A DNA stretch of 64,000 bases from Gemmatimonadaceae bacterium (GCA_020852815.1 JADZAN010000015.1:1-64000), one strand, 5' to 3'; positions 33,882 through 42,894 are shown, counted from the stretch's first letter. Notes: generated by a model not told the origin, from the sequence alone. A program made the numbers and translations.

Positions 33882-35641
33882 CCGATGAGATCCTCCAGGA
33901 ACTTCGCGGCCCGCGGGTCGCGTGACTGGGACAGCCAGAAGATCGCCTTCTTGCGCAGCTCCTTGTCCTTGTCCGACCTGGCGATCTCCATGAGCTTGTC
34001 GACCGCCGCCGCGTCGCGGCGCTGCGAGTAGACGAAGATGATCTGCTCCTTCATCTCGCGATCGTCGGCCTTGTTGTAGAGCGCCGCCAGGTCGTCCATC
34101 GACGTGGCGCGGCTCTGGCCGGCCCAGAAGAGCGCCTTCTTGCGCATCTCCATCGGCTCCTTGCCGTTCATCGCCAAGTCGAGGAGCCAGCGATTGTTGT
34201 CGGTGGCGCGCGTCTGGGAGATGGAGAAGATGATCTTCTCCTTGAGTTCCTCTTCCTTCACGCGACCGTAGAGGCTCCGCAGCAGGTCGGCGTTGGCGCC
34301 ATCGCGCTGCTGGCCGAGCCAGAAGATCGCCTGCTCGCGCACCTTGAGGGCGGCGCCGTCGCGCTGCGCCAGGTCGCGCAGGATGGTCGAGGCGCGCTGG
34401 CTGCGGTGCTGCGACAGGGCGAAGACCGCCTTCTGCAGCACTTCGTCGTTGGACTCCTTCTGCAGGATCTCCTGCAGCATCTCCACCGCGCGCTCGTCAC
34501 GCGTCTGCCCCAGCCAGAAGACCGCCTGCTCGCGCACCTCGCCATCGGGATCGTTGCGCACGGCCCCCATGAGGATGTCGGCGGCGCGCGCGTCTCCCTT
34601 TTGCGAGACGAGGAAGACCGCCTTGCGACGCAGCGAGACCGAGCACTTGTCGCGGCGCGCGAGGACCTTCTCGAGGATCGGGAGGGCGCGATCGGCGTCC
34701 ATCTGGAGGAGGGCGTTGAGCGCGGCGATGCGCTCGTCGTCGTCCTCGTCGGGGCAGCCGGGTTCCTGCGACGACGCGGAGCGACGCGCCGACGGCGGCA
34801 TTGGAGGACGCGGCGGGCGCGGGGCACGCACGGTCGTCATGCGGCTTCCGCCTCGCGACTCCCCCGCCCCCGCGCTCTCCGCCACCTGCGCCGCGCACTG
34901 CTCATCACCGCGCTTGGCCAGCTCGCCACAGACGCGGATCCGCAGCGTGCTTGCATCGCCCAGCGTTGCAGCCGACGGGAACTCCTCGTTCAGCCGGTCG
35001 AGCGCCGACAGTGCCTCGTTGAGCGAACCCGATGCCCCGTCGCGATAGAGCGAGTAGGCGTTCCAGTACAGCGCGTCGCCGGCCAACGGCGCCTTGCCGG
35101 CGCGCTTCGCCACTTCCATGAAGAGATCGGCCGCCTTGCGATAGTCGCCGCGGTTCATCCGCTCGCGCGCCTGGCGATAGAGCGAATCCGACACCTGGTC
35201 GTTGCTCCACGGCGTGCGGGCTCGCGACGGGAGGATCACCGCGTCCTCGTCGAGGTCGGCCAGCGTCGCCAGCGTCGCCAGTGACGACAGCGACGTGAGC
35301 GCGGTGAATTCGCGCAGTCGCGACAGTCCGGCGACCGACGCGGACAATCCCCCCGCATCCATTGCGAGTCGGTAGTCGGCGTGGGCGAGTGCCCGCGCCG
35401 CCGCGACCGACGGCGCCGAGGCCGAGCGCGCCGCGCGAGCGGCGGCCGCCAAGGCCCGCGCAGCCGATGCCGCCGATGCCGCCGATGCCGCCGTCGCGGC
35501 GCCCGACACGACGACCTGCGCGGTGAGCACGACCGGGGTCAGCGCCGACAGCCCGCCGAGCGCTGCGATGGACACCACGGTCGTCAGGCGTCGCGCCACG
35601 GCGCGGCCGGGGATCTGGAGGGAGGGATGGGGGGTCATCAT
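33878..35641 (-). CDS. Secreted TPR/HEAT-repeat protein, long
   Basis: A 587-residue protein with a signal peptide followed by an Ala-rich stretch (AATAASAASAASAARA) coded by 9-base units near 35470-35500. TPR-like helices lie at about 160-230 (DSLYRQARERMNRGDYRKAADLFMEVAKRAG). The C-terminal 300 residues contain about eight HEAT-like units spaced about 33-38 residues apart with the core [KR]xxxF[WA]LxQ (QAVFWLGQTRD, KAVFALSQHRS, QAIFWLGQQRD, KALFWAGQSRA, KAIFWLSQSRD). It is the third gene of an ECF sigma operon, so it is probably part of the response. Confidence 0.85.
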   Translation of the reverse strand: MMTPHPSLQIPGRAVARRLTTVVSIAALGGLSALTPVVLTAQVVVSGAATAASAASAASAARALAAAARAARSASAPSVAAARALAHADYRLAMDAGGLSASVAGLSRLREFTALTSLSSLATLATLADLDEDAVILPSRARTPWSNDQVSDSLYRQARERMNRGDYRKAADLFMEVAKRAGKAPLAGDALYWNAYSLYRDGASGSLNEALSALDRLNEEFPSAATLGDASTLRIRVCGELAKRGDEQCAAQVAESAGAGESRGGSRMTTVRAPRPPRPPMPPSARRSASSQEPGCPDEDDDERIAALNALLQMDADRALPILEKVLARRDKCSVSLRRKAVFLVSQKGDARAADILMGAVRNDPDGEVREQAVFWLGQTRDERAVEMLQEILQKESNDEVLQKAVFALSQHRSQRASTILRDLAQRDGAALKVREQAIFWLGQQRDGANADLLRSLYGRVKEEELKEKIIFSISQTRATDNNRWLLDLAMNGKEPMEMRKKALFWAGQSRATSMDDLAALYNKADDREMKEQIIFVYSQRRDAAAVDKLMEIARSDKDKELRKKAIFWLSQSRDPRAAKFLEDLIG

Positions 35642-35653
35642 ATGGACGTCTCC

Positions 35654-36484
35654 TTACGTACCGCTGGTGTAGCCGGCGGGAATGGTCGAGCGAAGGCGGG
35701 AGAGGACGGCGCCGCGCTCGATGGAGCGCTGGACCAGTCCGCGATCGGCCGACGATTCGGCCGGGAGTTGCACGATCTGCGCGAGCACCAGTTCGAGATC
35801 CTCGAGAAGGTGGCGGCGCTGGGCGTCGCTTGCAGCTGGCGAATCGAGGAGCAAGCGCGTGTCGACCAGGAGGTCGCGCGCCCAGCGGTTCATCGAGGCG
35901 GGCGCCTCCATCGACCCATCGCGGTTCGCGCGGAAGGCCGTCAGGAGCGCTTCGGCGCGCGAGAGGTGCTGGACGGCGGCCACATCGTAGATGGCGCCAC
36001 CGTCCGGCGTCGCCCGCGAACCGGGAGTCGCCGAGGGCGTGCGGCCGGAGCTCGAGGACACGTCGCGCGCGGGGAGCTGCGCGCTGGGCGATGCATCAGG
36101 GCCAGCGGGAGCCGACGCGAGCGACGGCGCATCGGGCGACGTCGCCTGGCGTGCCGACCACAGTCGCCCGATCCCGACGCCAGCGGCGAGGATGGCGACC
36201 GCGGCGGCTCCCTGCCAGTAGCGCATCATCACGCGGCGACGGGCGATCGGCACGACCGTCGCGCCGGCGGGCGCCGTAGCGTGCGAGGTAGCCGGCGCCG
36301 CGGCGCGCGCGGCGTGCAGCGCCCCCTCGATCGCTCCCCACATCGCCGCGCGCGGCGCGGCCGGGAGGGCGTCGGGCGGGCGGTTGTATTCCCCAACCGC
36401 CGATTGCAGCCAGTGGTCGAACTTCTCGTCGCTCATCGCATCCGGCCCTTCGGCGTGGCCGTCGTCTTCAGATTCGTGGTTCAT
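35654..36484 (-). CDS. Membrane anti-sigma-like protein
   Basis: A 276-residue single-pass protein. The N terminus carries an acidic region and the box DEKFDHWLQSAVGEYNRPPDALPAAPRAAMW, which I associate with anti-sigma-like proteins in this phylum rather than with a zinc finger (no HxxxCxxC). A transmembrane helix (QGAAAVAILAAGVGIGRLW) is at about residue 100, then a Pro/Ser-rich external linker and a helical C terminus (LSRAEALLTAFRANRD). ATG 36484 overlaps the sigma factor stop (ATGA), the usual arrangement for a sigma/anti-sigma pair. Confidence 0.72.
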   Translation of the reverse strand: MNHESEDDGHAEGPDAMSDEKFDHWLQSAVGEYNRPPDALPAAPRAAMWGAIEGALHAARAAAPATSHATAPAGATVVPIARRRVMMRYWQGAAAVAILAAGVGIGRLWSARQATSPDAPSLASAPAGPDASPSAQLPARDVSSSSGRTPSATPGSRATPDGGAIYDVAAVQHLSRAEALLTAFRANRDGSMEAPASMNRWARDLLVDTRLLLDSPAASDAQRRHLLEDLELVLAQIVQLPAESSADRGLVQRSIERGAVLSRLRSTIPAGYTSGT

Positions 36485-37032
36485 GCGCTCCATGCTCCTG
36501 CGAAATCCGCGAGCGCCTCGCGGAGTCGACCCCGGGCGCGAAAGAGCTGCGCCTTGGAGGTGCCGGCCTGGATGCCGAGCATCTGGCCGATTTCTTCGTG
36601 TGTGTAGCCTTCCACGTCGTGCAGGACAAACACCGTGCGGTAGCCTTCGGGGAGTGCATCGATGGCCCGGTGCAGCCGGTCCTTCAGGTCCGGGTCGGCG
36701 TGGCGCGGCGTCGTGCCTAACGACTCGGCGGCTTCGAGGACCGTTTCCCGCAGGCGCAACCGCTTGACCTTCCGCAAGCCGTTGAGTGCCACCGAGACGG
36801 CGATGGCGTGCAGCCAGGTGGAGAAGGCCGAGTCGCCCCGGAAGTCCGCCAGCCGCTCGAAAGCGCGGATGAAGGCTTCCTGGGTGAAGTCGCGCGCGAG
36901 TTCCTCGTCTCCCGCGAGGCGAAACGCCAGGCGGTAGATCCGGTCCACATTCGCCTCATAGAGCGCGCGCTGGGAGGGACGGTCGCCCATCCGTGCACGC
37001 TCGATCGTTGCGGCATCCGCTCGCTCGTTCAC
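36481..37032 (-). CDS. ECF-type RNA polymerase sigma factor
   Basis: A 183-residue sigma-70 family ECF factor with region 2 (ALYEANVDRIYRLAFRLAGDEELARDFTQEAFIRAFERL...FSTWLHAIAVSVALNGLRK) and region 4 (LPEGYRTVFVLHDVEGYTHEEIGQMLGIQAGTSKAQLFRARGRLREAL). GTG 37032 is preferred because GGTGGGT precedes it; the open frame extends to 37224 with Arg-rich sequence. It heads a four-gene operon with anti-sigma and two HEAT-repeat proteins, each coupled by short overlaps or small gaps. Confidence 0.93.
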   Translation of the reverse strand: MNERADAATIERARMGDRPSQRALYEANVDRIYRLAFRLAGDEELARDFTQEAFIRAFERLADFRGDSAFSTWLHAIAVSVALNGLRKVKRLRLRETVLEAAESLGTTPRHADPDLKDRLHRAIDALPEGYRTVFVLHDVEGYTHEEIGQMLGIQAGTSKAQLFRARGRLREALADFAGAWSA

Positions 37033-37235
37033 CCACCCACCGTTGGTTTGGCCGGCCGCGCGAGCGGCAGGGGACCGATCACGCGACCGCCCTTGGGACA
37101 CGGGCTCCGCCGGAATGGTTGCGCGCCGCCGGGAGCGGCGCCATTGCCCTCGCCCACTGCGGCGAATGGGGCGCGGGATAAGGAAGTCGGGCACAGGGTC
37201 GCCGTTTGGCGAGCGGGGCGACAATTTGGCGCCCC

Positions 37236-38672
37236 ATGTCCGCCACCCCCAACCCCCCCCAGACCGAGCACGACTCGGTCTGGTTGCGCTGGCTCATCGT
37301 CGTAGGCATCGCCCTCGCCATTGTCGCCTACGGTGCGCCGGCGGGAATCGCCCCCGAGGCGTGGCGCCTCTTCGCGATCTTCATCGCCACCATCGTCGGC
37401 TCCATCCTGCGCCCTGCCCCGGCCGGCGCCGTGGTCCTGTTCGGCGTCTGCGCGATCGCGGCGACGGGGGCGATGACGCCGGCCAACGCGCTCAAGGGGT
37501 ACAGCGACCCGCTCGTCTGGCTGGTGCTGTGCGCCTTCTTCATCTCGCGCGGCGTGATGAAGACCGGGCTCGGCGAACGCATCGCCTACCTCTTCATCCG
37601 CGCCATCGGCCAGCGATCCATCGGGCTGGTGTACGCGCTGGTGGGGACCGACACGCTGCTGGCCACGCTCATCCCGTCGAACAGCGCGCGCGCCGGCGGC
37701 GTCATTTTCCCCATCGCGCGCTCGCTCGCCCAGGCGTACGACTCCAACCCCGGCCCGACGGCGCGCCGGCTTGGCGCCTACCTGATGATGGCGGTCTATC
37801 AGTGCGACGTCGTCGCCTGCGCGATGTTCATCACGGGACAGGCGTCGAACGTCCTCATCGCGCGCTTCGCCCGGGAGGTGAGCGGGGTGGAACTCACCTT
37901 CGCCAGCTGGATGCTGGCCGGGCTCGTTCCCGGGCTCGTCTCGCTGGCGCTGATCCCTGTCCTCCTTTTCCGGATCTATCCCCCCGAGGTCACGCACACC
38001 CCCGACGCCGCGGCCTTCGCCGGGCGCGCGCTCGATCGCATGGGGGCGATGTCGCGCGGTGAGCGCATGATGCTCGGCGTCTTCATTGTCGTCGCGCTGC
38101 TGTGGACCACGACGCGCTGGCACGGGATCAACTACACCGTCGTGGCGCTGATGGGGGTTTGTTTCCTCATCATCACGAAGGTCGTGCAATGGGACGACGT
38201 GATGGGCGACCGCGCCGCCTGGGATGTCTTCATCTGGTACGGCGGGTTGGTGCGCATGGCCGAAGCGTTAGGCGAGACGGGGATCACGAAGCGCTTTGCC
38301 GAAGTGGCCGCATCGCTGACGGTGGGATGGCAGTGGGGGTCGGCGCTCATCGCGCTGGTGCTGATCTACTTCTTTGCGCATTACGCCTTTGCCAGCATCA
38401 CGGCGCACGCCACGGCGATGTTCACGCCGTTCCTCGTGGTGGTGATTGCGGCCGGCGCCCCACCCGCGCTCGCCGTGCTCGCGCTCGCCTTCGCGTCGAA
38501 CCTGGACGCCGCGCTCACGCACTTCGGGACGACGACGTCGCCGATCTACTTCGGTGCGCGCTACGTGAGCCAGCGCGAGTGGTGGCGCCTGGGCTTCGTC
38601 ACCGCGTGCACGACGATCCTGATCTTCGGGACGATCGGTCCGTTGTGGTGGCGCATCCTGGGCCTCTGGTAG
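37236..38672 (+). CDS. DASS-family dicarboxylate/anion transporter
   Basis: A 478-residue inner-membrane transporter with 10-12 hydrophobic segments. Signatures of the divalent anion:Na+ symporter family are present: LIPSNSARAGGVIFPIARSLA (first SNT-type motif, here SNS) and FASNLDAALTHFGTTTSPIYFG near the C terminus (second). ATG 37236 is chosen as the start; the open frame begins at 37206. Substrates in the family are succinate, malate, 2-oxoglutarate or tartrate. It is followed by a PLP enzyme gene after a family B repeat; a metabolic link is possible but not shown. Confidence 0.9.
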   Translation: MSATPNPPQTEHDSVWLRWLIVVGIALAIVAYGAPAGIAPEAWRLFAIFIATIVGSILRPAPAGAVVLFGVCAIAATGAMTPANALKGYSDPLVWLVLCAFFISRGVMKTGLGERIAYLFIRAIGQRSIGLVYALVGTDTLLATLIPSNSARAGGVIFPIARSLAQAYDSNPGPTARRLGAYLMMAVYQCDVVACAMFITGQASNVLIARFAREVSGVELTFASWMLAGLVPGLVSLALIPVLLFRIYPPEVTHTPDAAAFAGRALDRMGAMSRGERMMLGVFIVVALLWTTTRWHGINYTVVALMGVCFLIITKVVQWDDVMGDRAAWDVFIWYGGLVRMAEALGETGITKRFAEVAASLTVGWQWGSALIALVLIYFFAHYAFASITAHATAMFTPFLVVVIAAGAPPALAVLALAFASNLDAALTHFGTTTSPIYFGARYVSQREWWRLGFVTACTTILIFGTIGPLWWRILGLW

Positions 38673-38676
38673 GGGC

Positions 38677-38812
38677 AGAAGACGAGAGGACGAGAAGACG
38701 GGAAGACGAGGAACGGTGGGGGGGCTTACCAACCTCGAATCCCGCGCCGTACACTAGCCCGCACTCGTCCTCTCGTCTTCTCGTCCTCTCGTCTTCTCGT
38801 CTTCTAGAGTCT
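38677..38812. repeat. GACGAGAA octamer inverted repeat (family B without hairpin)
   Basis: 38677-38712 carries GACGAGAR octamers; 38769-38805 carries the complementary CTCGTCTT octamers, so the two arms can pair. The hairpin module seen elsewhere is missing. It lies between two same-strand genes, the only copy in the window not between convergent genes (the one at 11-112 cannot be judged). Confidence 0.8.
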
Positions 38813-38813
38813 C

Positions 38814-39974
38814 GTGCGTCGCCCTCACCTCTCGCTGCAAGACGACGCCGACGCGGCGCCACCGGTTCGCATCGACCAGTTGGAGACGCCGGCGGCGCTG
38901 GTGGACCTCGACACGCTGGCGCTGAACCTGGACCGGATGGCCGAGTATTCAGCATTGCACGGTTTGTCGCTGCGGCCGCACGTGAAGACGCACAAGTCGC
39001 CGCGCATCGCGGCGCAGCAGCTGCGGCTGGGGGCGGTGGGGCTCACCTGTGCCACGCCGCGCGAGCTGGAGGTGATGTCCGACGTCACCGACGACCTCCT
39101 GCTCAACTACCCGCTCCTCGGCGCGCCCAAGCTCGCCCGCGCCCTGTCGCTCCCGCGCGACGTGCAACTGACGGTGGCCGTCGACTCGATGATCGCCGTC
39201 GATGCGCTCGCCGCCGCGGCGCGCATCATGGATCGCCCGGTGAAGGTGTACGTCGAGCTCGACCTGGGGATGCATCGCGTCGGGGTGCAGAGCGCGGCCG
39301 AGTCGATCGCGCTGGCGATGCGCATCGCCGAGCAGCCGCCGCTGCAGTTCGCCGGGATCACCTTCTATCCCGGGCACATCCGCGAACCGGTGCAGGGTCA
39401 GGAGGCGAAGATCGCCCGCCTGCGCGAGGAGCTGGCCGCCGCGCTGGACCTGATGGAGGCAGCGGGGATCCGCCCCGGCGTGGTGAGCGGCGGCTCGACG
39501 CCGCTCGCCTGGCGCATGCACGAGATCCCGGGCGTGACCGAGGTGCGCCCCGGGACCTACGTCTACAACGACCGCACCACCGCGGAGATCGGCGCCTGCA
39601 GCTGGGAAGACTGCGCCTTCACCGTCCTGGCCACCGTGGTGAGCACCGCGGTGGCGGGGCAGGCGGTCATCGACGCCGGCACGAAGGCGTTAGGGCGCGA
39701 ACCGATGCGCGGCGCGACGGCCGAGGGCTTCGCCGCGCTCGTCGACCGCCCCGAGGTCACGGTGCAGCGCATGTCCGAGGAGCACGGCATTCTCGACCTC
39801 TCCAGGACGTCGTGGCGCCCGCGCGTGGGCGACGTGGTCCGCCTCATCCCCAACCACGTCTGCATCGTGGTGCACCTCAACGACGTCATCCACGGGGTGC
39901 GCGGTGACGTGGTGGAGGCCCGCTGGCCGGTCAGTGCCCGAGGGCGGGAAGGAGCGCCGGCAGGAGACGCATAG
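38814..39974 (+). CDS. D-threonine aldolase / alanine racemase-fold PLP enzyme
   Basis: A 386-residue fold-type III PLP enzyme. LETPAALVDLDTLALNLDRM begins the barrel; LRPHVKTHKSPRIA carries the PLP Lys (about residue 61). A metal-ligand segment lies near the C terminus (LIPNHVCIVVHLNDVIHG). Members cleave D-threonine or dehydrate D-threo-3-hydroxyaspartate; PNHVC could supply a His or Cys metal ligand, and the distinction is not possible here. GTG 38814 starts directly after the repeat; a downstream TTG is a weaker option. It overlaps the 3' end of the convergent YceI gene by 44 bases. Confidence 0.85.
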   Translation: MRRPHLSLQDDADAAPPVRIDQLETPAALVDLDTLALNLDRMAEYSALHGLSLRPHVKTHKSPRIAAQQLRLGAVGLTCATPRELEVMSDVTDDLLLNYPLLGAPKLARALSLPRDVQLTVAVDSMIAVDALAAAARIMDRPVKVYVELDLGMHRVGVQSAAESIALAMRIAEQPPLQFAGITFYPGHIREPVQGQEAKIARLREELAAALDLMEAAGIRPGVVSGGSTPLAWRMHEIPGVTEVRPGTYVYNDRTTAEIGACSWEDCAFTVLATVVSTAVAGQAVIDAGTKALGREPMRGATAEGFAALVDRPEVTVQRMSEEHGILDLSRTSWRPRVGDVVRLIPNHVCIVVHLNDVIHGVRGDVVEARWPVSARGREGAPAGDA

Positions 39975-40581
39975 CGGGAACGACCAGGCGCGCTTGCACC
40001 TGCACGCGCCTCCCCACCACGAGGAAGATCGGGTTCAGCACGTCGATGCCGCGCGCCACGCCGACGCCATGCGCATGGCTCGGCACGTCGAGTTCGCCGC
40101 TGAACGCCACGCGCCCGCCGATCCCCTCGCCATCCATGCGCCGCAGCGCGCAGCGCGTGACCATCTCCACCGCGTGATCGCGCAGCGTCAGCACTCCCAC
40201 CACCTGGAGGTCGCCGTTGTCGCGCGTCACACGGCGCGAGGCAAACGTGATGAGGGGGAACCGCGCCGCGTCAAGGAAGGAAGGGCCGCGCAGGTGCCGG
40301 TCGCGCATGGCAAGCCCGGTATCGACGCTCGCCGCCGCGACGTCCACGCGCAGCGTGGCCCGCTCGATGTCGGTGTCGGGGAGGAGCAGCTCCCCCCGCA
40401 GCTTGTTGAAGTGCCCGTCCACGCGCAATGGCCCTAACCACGCGGTGAAGGTGACGCGCATGGTTCGCTCGTCGAGGGCGAAGCGCGTGGGATCGCGCAG
40501 CGTCTCGCGCACCGGCTCGCGCACCGGCTCGCGCACCGGCTCGCGCACGGATTCGCGCATGGGCTCGCGCATCGACATCAT
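39931..40581 (-). CDS. YceI-family protein with Arg-Glu-Pro N-terminal repeats
   Basis: A 216-residue YceI-like lipocalin-fold protein. The YceI core runs from about residue 35: RTMRVTFTAWLGPLRVDGHFNKLRGELLL, SFLDAARFPLITFASRRV and VGVLTLRDHAVEMVTRC. In place of a signal peptide, residues 4-27 are a tandem REPV-type repeat (REPMRESVREPVREPV...) coded by 12-base units at 40500-40575. YceI proteins bind isoprenoids such as polyprenols, usually in the periplasm. The ATG at 40581 overlaps the stop of the CX4CH protein gene (ATGA). It is the last gene of a four-gene operon starting at 42697. Confidence 0.85.
   Translation of the reverse strand: MMSMREPMRESVREPVREPVREPVRETLRDPTRFALDERTMRVTFTAWLGPLRVDGHFNKLRGELLLPDTDIERATLRVDVAAASVDTGLAMRDRHLRGPSFLDAARFPLITFASRRVTRDNGDLQVVGVLTLRDHAVEMVTRCALRRMDGEGIGGRVAFSGELDVPSHAHGVGVARGIDVLNPIFLVVGRRVQVQARLVVPAMRLLPALLPALGH
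40500..40575. repeat. 12-base in-frame tandem repeat
   Basis: About six units close to CTCGCGCACCGG, keeping the reading frame of the YceI gene on the minus strand and encoding REPV-like tetrapeptides. It occupies the position of a signal peptide. Confidence 0.8.
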
Positions 40582-41039
40582 TGGCGCGGCGCGCCACGAT
40601 CGATCCATCGCGCGATCGTGGTGAGCTGGTTGGCGGTCAGCGGCTGCGCCGCGAGCGGCATGCGACTCACGCCGGCTCGCGCCGTTTCGTCGCTCCCCAG
40701 CATCTTCATCAGCCACGAGCGCGCCGAGGCGCCGGGTATCACCAGCGTGTCGACCGGGTTGAGCCGCGCGCGCCGGAGCACGAGCGCGTGATGCGACGCA
40801 GCGGTGCTGAGGTCGAGCCCTGCCTGACGAGTCGCCGCCGAATGGCAGCCGCCGAAGGCGCAACGCCGGTCGAGAATTGGCTGGACGTCGTGCACCAGCG
40901 TCGGTGCGTCCACAACCGCATCGGGGAGCCCGAAGCTGATGACATCGGGCTCGGTGAAGTCGACGCACGCAACACTCCACACGACCGCTGCAAGCGCCCC
41001 CGTGCCGACGGCGGTGGCGCGGCGCAGCGGCGCGATCAT
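40578..41039 (-). CDS. Secreted or lipoprotein with a CX4CH haem-like motif
   Basis: A 153-residue exported protein. The N terminus is a signal sequence ending WSVAC, a possible lipobox. Then comes VHDVQPILDRRCAFGGCHSAA, where CAFGGCH is a CX4CH motif. The C-terminal RMPLAAQPLTANQLTTIARWIDRGAP resembles the distal (Met-ligand) part of small c-type cytochromes. CX2CH is the usual haem site, and CX4CH is rarer, so covalent haem is possible but not certain. The gene overlaps both neighbours (ATGA), so the operon is tightly coupled. Confidence 0.75.
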   Translation of the reverse strand: MIAPLRRATAVGTGALAAVVWSVACVDFTEPDVISFGLPDAVVDAPTLVHDVQPILDRRCAFGGCHSAATRQAGLDLSTAASHHALVLRRARLNPVDTLVIPGASARSWLMKMLGSDETARAGVSRMPLAAQPLTANQLTTIARWIDRGAPRQ

Positions 41040-42046
41040 CGGCCGGCTCCGGTCGCACCGTGCGCGGCGTCCTTCGCGGTGAACGCCACGAGGGCGCGCA
41101 CCGTCGCCACGCTCCCCGGTGCGAAGAACAGCTCACTGGCGACACTCATGCGCGACGTCACCGCCACCCGCATCCCCGCGCCGAGGTGGGGGCGCGTGTC
41201 CTCGAGCTGCAGGATGGGGTGGTCGGTGTCGCGCGTGCCAGCCGCGGTGCGCACGCCAATGTCGAAGCGCGAACGATCGACGCGTCCCCCCGCCAGCAGC
41301 CACGCCTCGCCGCGCCCGGCGCGAAACGTATGCGTCCCCATCAGCTCGCCGGCCATGAGGCGCGGGACAAACCAGTCGTTGCTGTCGTTGCCATGACAGA
41401 CCCGGGCGTAGTACACGGCGAGGTCGCGCCCGCGATTGGCCATGGTCCGCGCGTTGCACGTGATGCTCCCCTCGACGCGCCCGGCCACCAGCGACAGGCG
41501 CGGCGCCAGTCGCACGCCACGCCAGGTGACCACGGTGCGCGACGCGGCGAAGCCCCAGAGGTTCGCCCTGGCGTCGCCAACCGTGAGCGGAGGGACCCAC
41601 GACGCCTCCAGCGTGACCACGGCGGTGCGCACGGCGATGCGCGGCCGCGGGAGGACGCTGGCAAGGTTGGTCGTCTCCGGCTTGTCGATTCCGGGACGGC
41701 GTTGCGCTTCCGACAACCTGGGGATCCAGCTCGCTTCCATCCCCACCGACCAGCGACGCCCCTCCGCCACGGTGCCTAACGGGGAGAAGGCCATCGTCGC
41801 CGAGTAGTACGCGAGCAGCCGCCCTTCGGGTTCCGACGCGCGGTGCACCTGTTCCACCCGCCCCTGCGCCCCTGCCGATGTCGCGTTCATCATCAGTGCG
41901 CTCCCAACGGCTCGGGCCACGCTTGCCACACTCGCTACGCGCGCCACACTCGCTACGCGCGAGAGGGGAACACACCGCCGCCGATCCTTTGCCTGCTCCA
42001 CCCCCACGATCGACGACGGCGTGCCCAGACCTCGCATGCGGCGCAT
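41036..42046 (-). CDS. Outer-membrane-type beta-rich protein, function unknown
   Basis: A 336-residue protein. A long N terminus with the repeated peptide VASVARVASVASVARA leads to a cleavage-like NATSAGAQG. The mature part alternates hydrophobic and polar residues (VGMEASWIPRL, VTLEASWVPPL, GVRLAPRLSLVAGRVEG, MRVAVTSRMSVASELFFAPG), which suggests a beta barrel. Two Cys residues (ITCN, RVCHG) may pair. It is the second gene of the cupredoxin operon, 15 bases after the lipoprotein stop. No family is recognised. Confidence 0.7.
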   Translation of the reverse strand: MRRMRGLGTPSSIVGVEQAKDRRRCVPLSRVASVARVASVASVARAVGSALMMNATSAGAQGRVEQVHRASEPEGRLLAYYSATMAFSPLGTVAEGRRWSVGMEASWIPRLSEAQRRPGIDKPETTNLASVLPRPRIAVRTAVVTLEASWVPPLTVGDARANLWGFAASRTVVTWRGVRLAPRLSLVAGRVEGSITCNARTMANRGRDLAVYYARVCHGNDSNDWFVPRLMAGELMGTHTFRAGRGEAWLLAGGRVDRSRFDIGVRTAAGTRDTDHPILQLEDTRPHLGAGMRVAVTSRMSVASELFFAPGSVATVRALVAFTAKDAAHGATGAGR

Positions 42047-42061
42047 GACGCGCGGCTGTTC

Positions 42062-42697
42062 CTACGGCACCACGACGGTGCCCGACATCCCGCTATGCAG
42101 CGTGCAGACGTACGCAAAGCTCCCCGAGTTGTTGAACGTCCGGGCGACGGAGGTATTGGACGTGTTGCCAATTCCGCTCGGCGCGCCGCTCGTGCCCTGG
42201 AAGTCGACGTTGTGCACGACGGACGAGAAGGTCCACGTCACCGTTCCCCCTTTCGCGAGGGCCACGTCCTTCGGGGTGAAGGTGTTGTTGCCATCGTTTG
42301 CGGTGACGGCGACCGCCGAGGGAAGCGCGCCGTTGACGGTGATGGCGCTCGTCGTCGATTTCGTGACGCCGTTGAGGGCGCCGGTGACGGTAATGGTCGC
42401 CGTCCCCGCGCTGATCCCGAGGACGACGCCGCCCTGCGACACGGCGGCAACGGCGGTGTTGTTCGAGCTGTAGGTGAACGTGGTGGCGGCGAGCGACGCA
42501 CCGGAGGCGTCGCGCCCAGTGGCGGTGAGCGTGGTCGACGCTCCGGCCGCGAGGTTCGCGGTGGCCGGCGTGACCTGCACGTTGTCGAGTGTCGATGCCG
42601 GAGGCGGGTTGGTCGTCCCGCCGTCGCCCCCGCCCCCGCACCCCGCCAGCAGCAACGCGGCGGCCAGCAGCACGAATCTCGGAGCCGATGCGAACAC
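42062..42697 (-). CDS. Lipoprotein with Ig-like (BIG2) and cupredoxin domains, copy 1
   Basis: A 211-residue lipoprotein: lipobox LLLAGC, then a Gly/Thr linker, a BIG2-type bacterial Ig-like domain (about 40-120, TLTATGRDASGASL...SAGTATITVTG) and a plastocyanin-like cupredoxin (about 125-211). Copper ligands are visible: His in SVVHNVDF and Cys, His and Met in YVCTLHSGMSG. Such lipoproteins carry electrons in the periplasm or on the surface. It leads an operon with an outer-membrane protein, a CX4CH protein and YceI. A paralogue is at 62651. Confidence 0.9.
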   Translation of the reverse strand: MFASAPRFVLLAAALLLAGCGGGGDGGTTNPPPASTLDNVQVTPATANLAAGASTTLTATGRDASGASLAATTFTYSSNNTAVAAVSQGGVVLGISAGTATITVTGALNGVTKSTTSAITVNGALPSAVAVTANDGNNTFTPKDVALAKGGTVTWTFSSVVHNVDFQGTSGAPSGIGNTSNTSVARTFNNSGSFAYVCTLHSGMSGTVVVP

Positions 42698-42894
42698 GAG
42701 GACCCTCCCCAGGCTTCTCCAGTGGTGGCGATGCGCGCGGCCGGCGAGGCCGTACAGCGGTGAACGGAGGCGAAGCTAGGACTCCTCCCGCATTGCCCAC
42801 AACGCGCGCGCGGTGAAGGCGCGTGCCGCGCCGGTGAACGGACCGGCGGGGGCGGTGAAGGCGACGGCAAACGGGGCGCCGACCAAGGGCGTGA

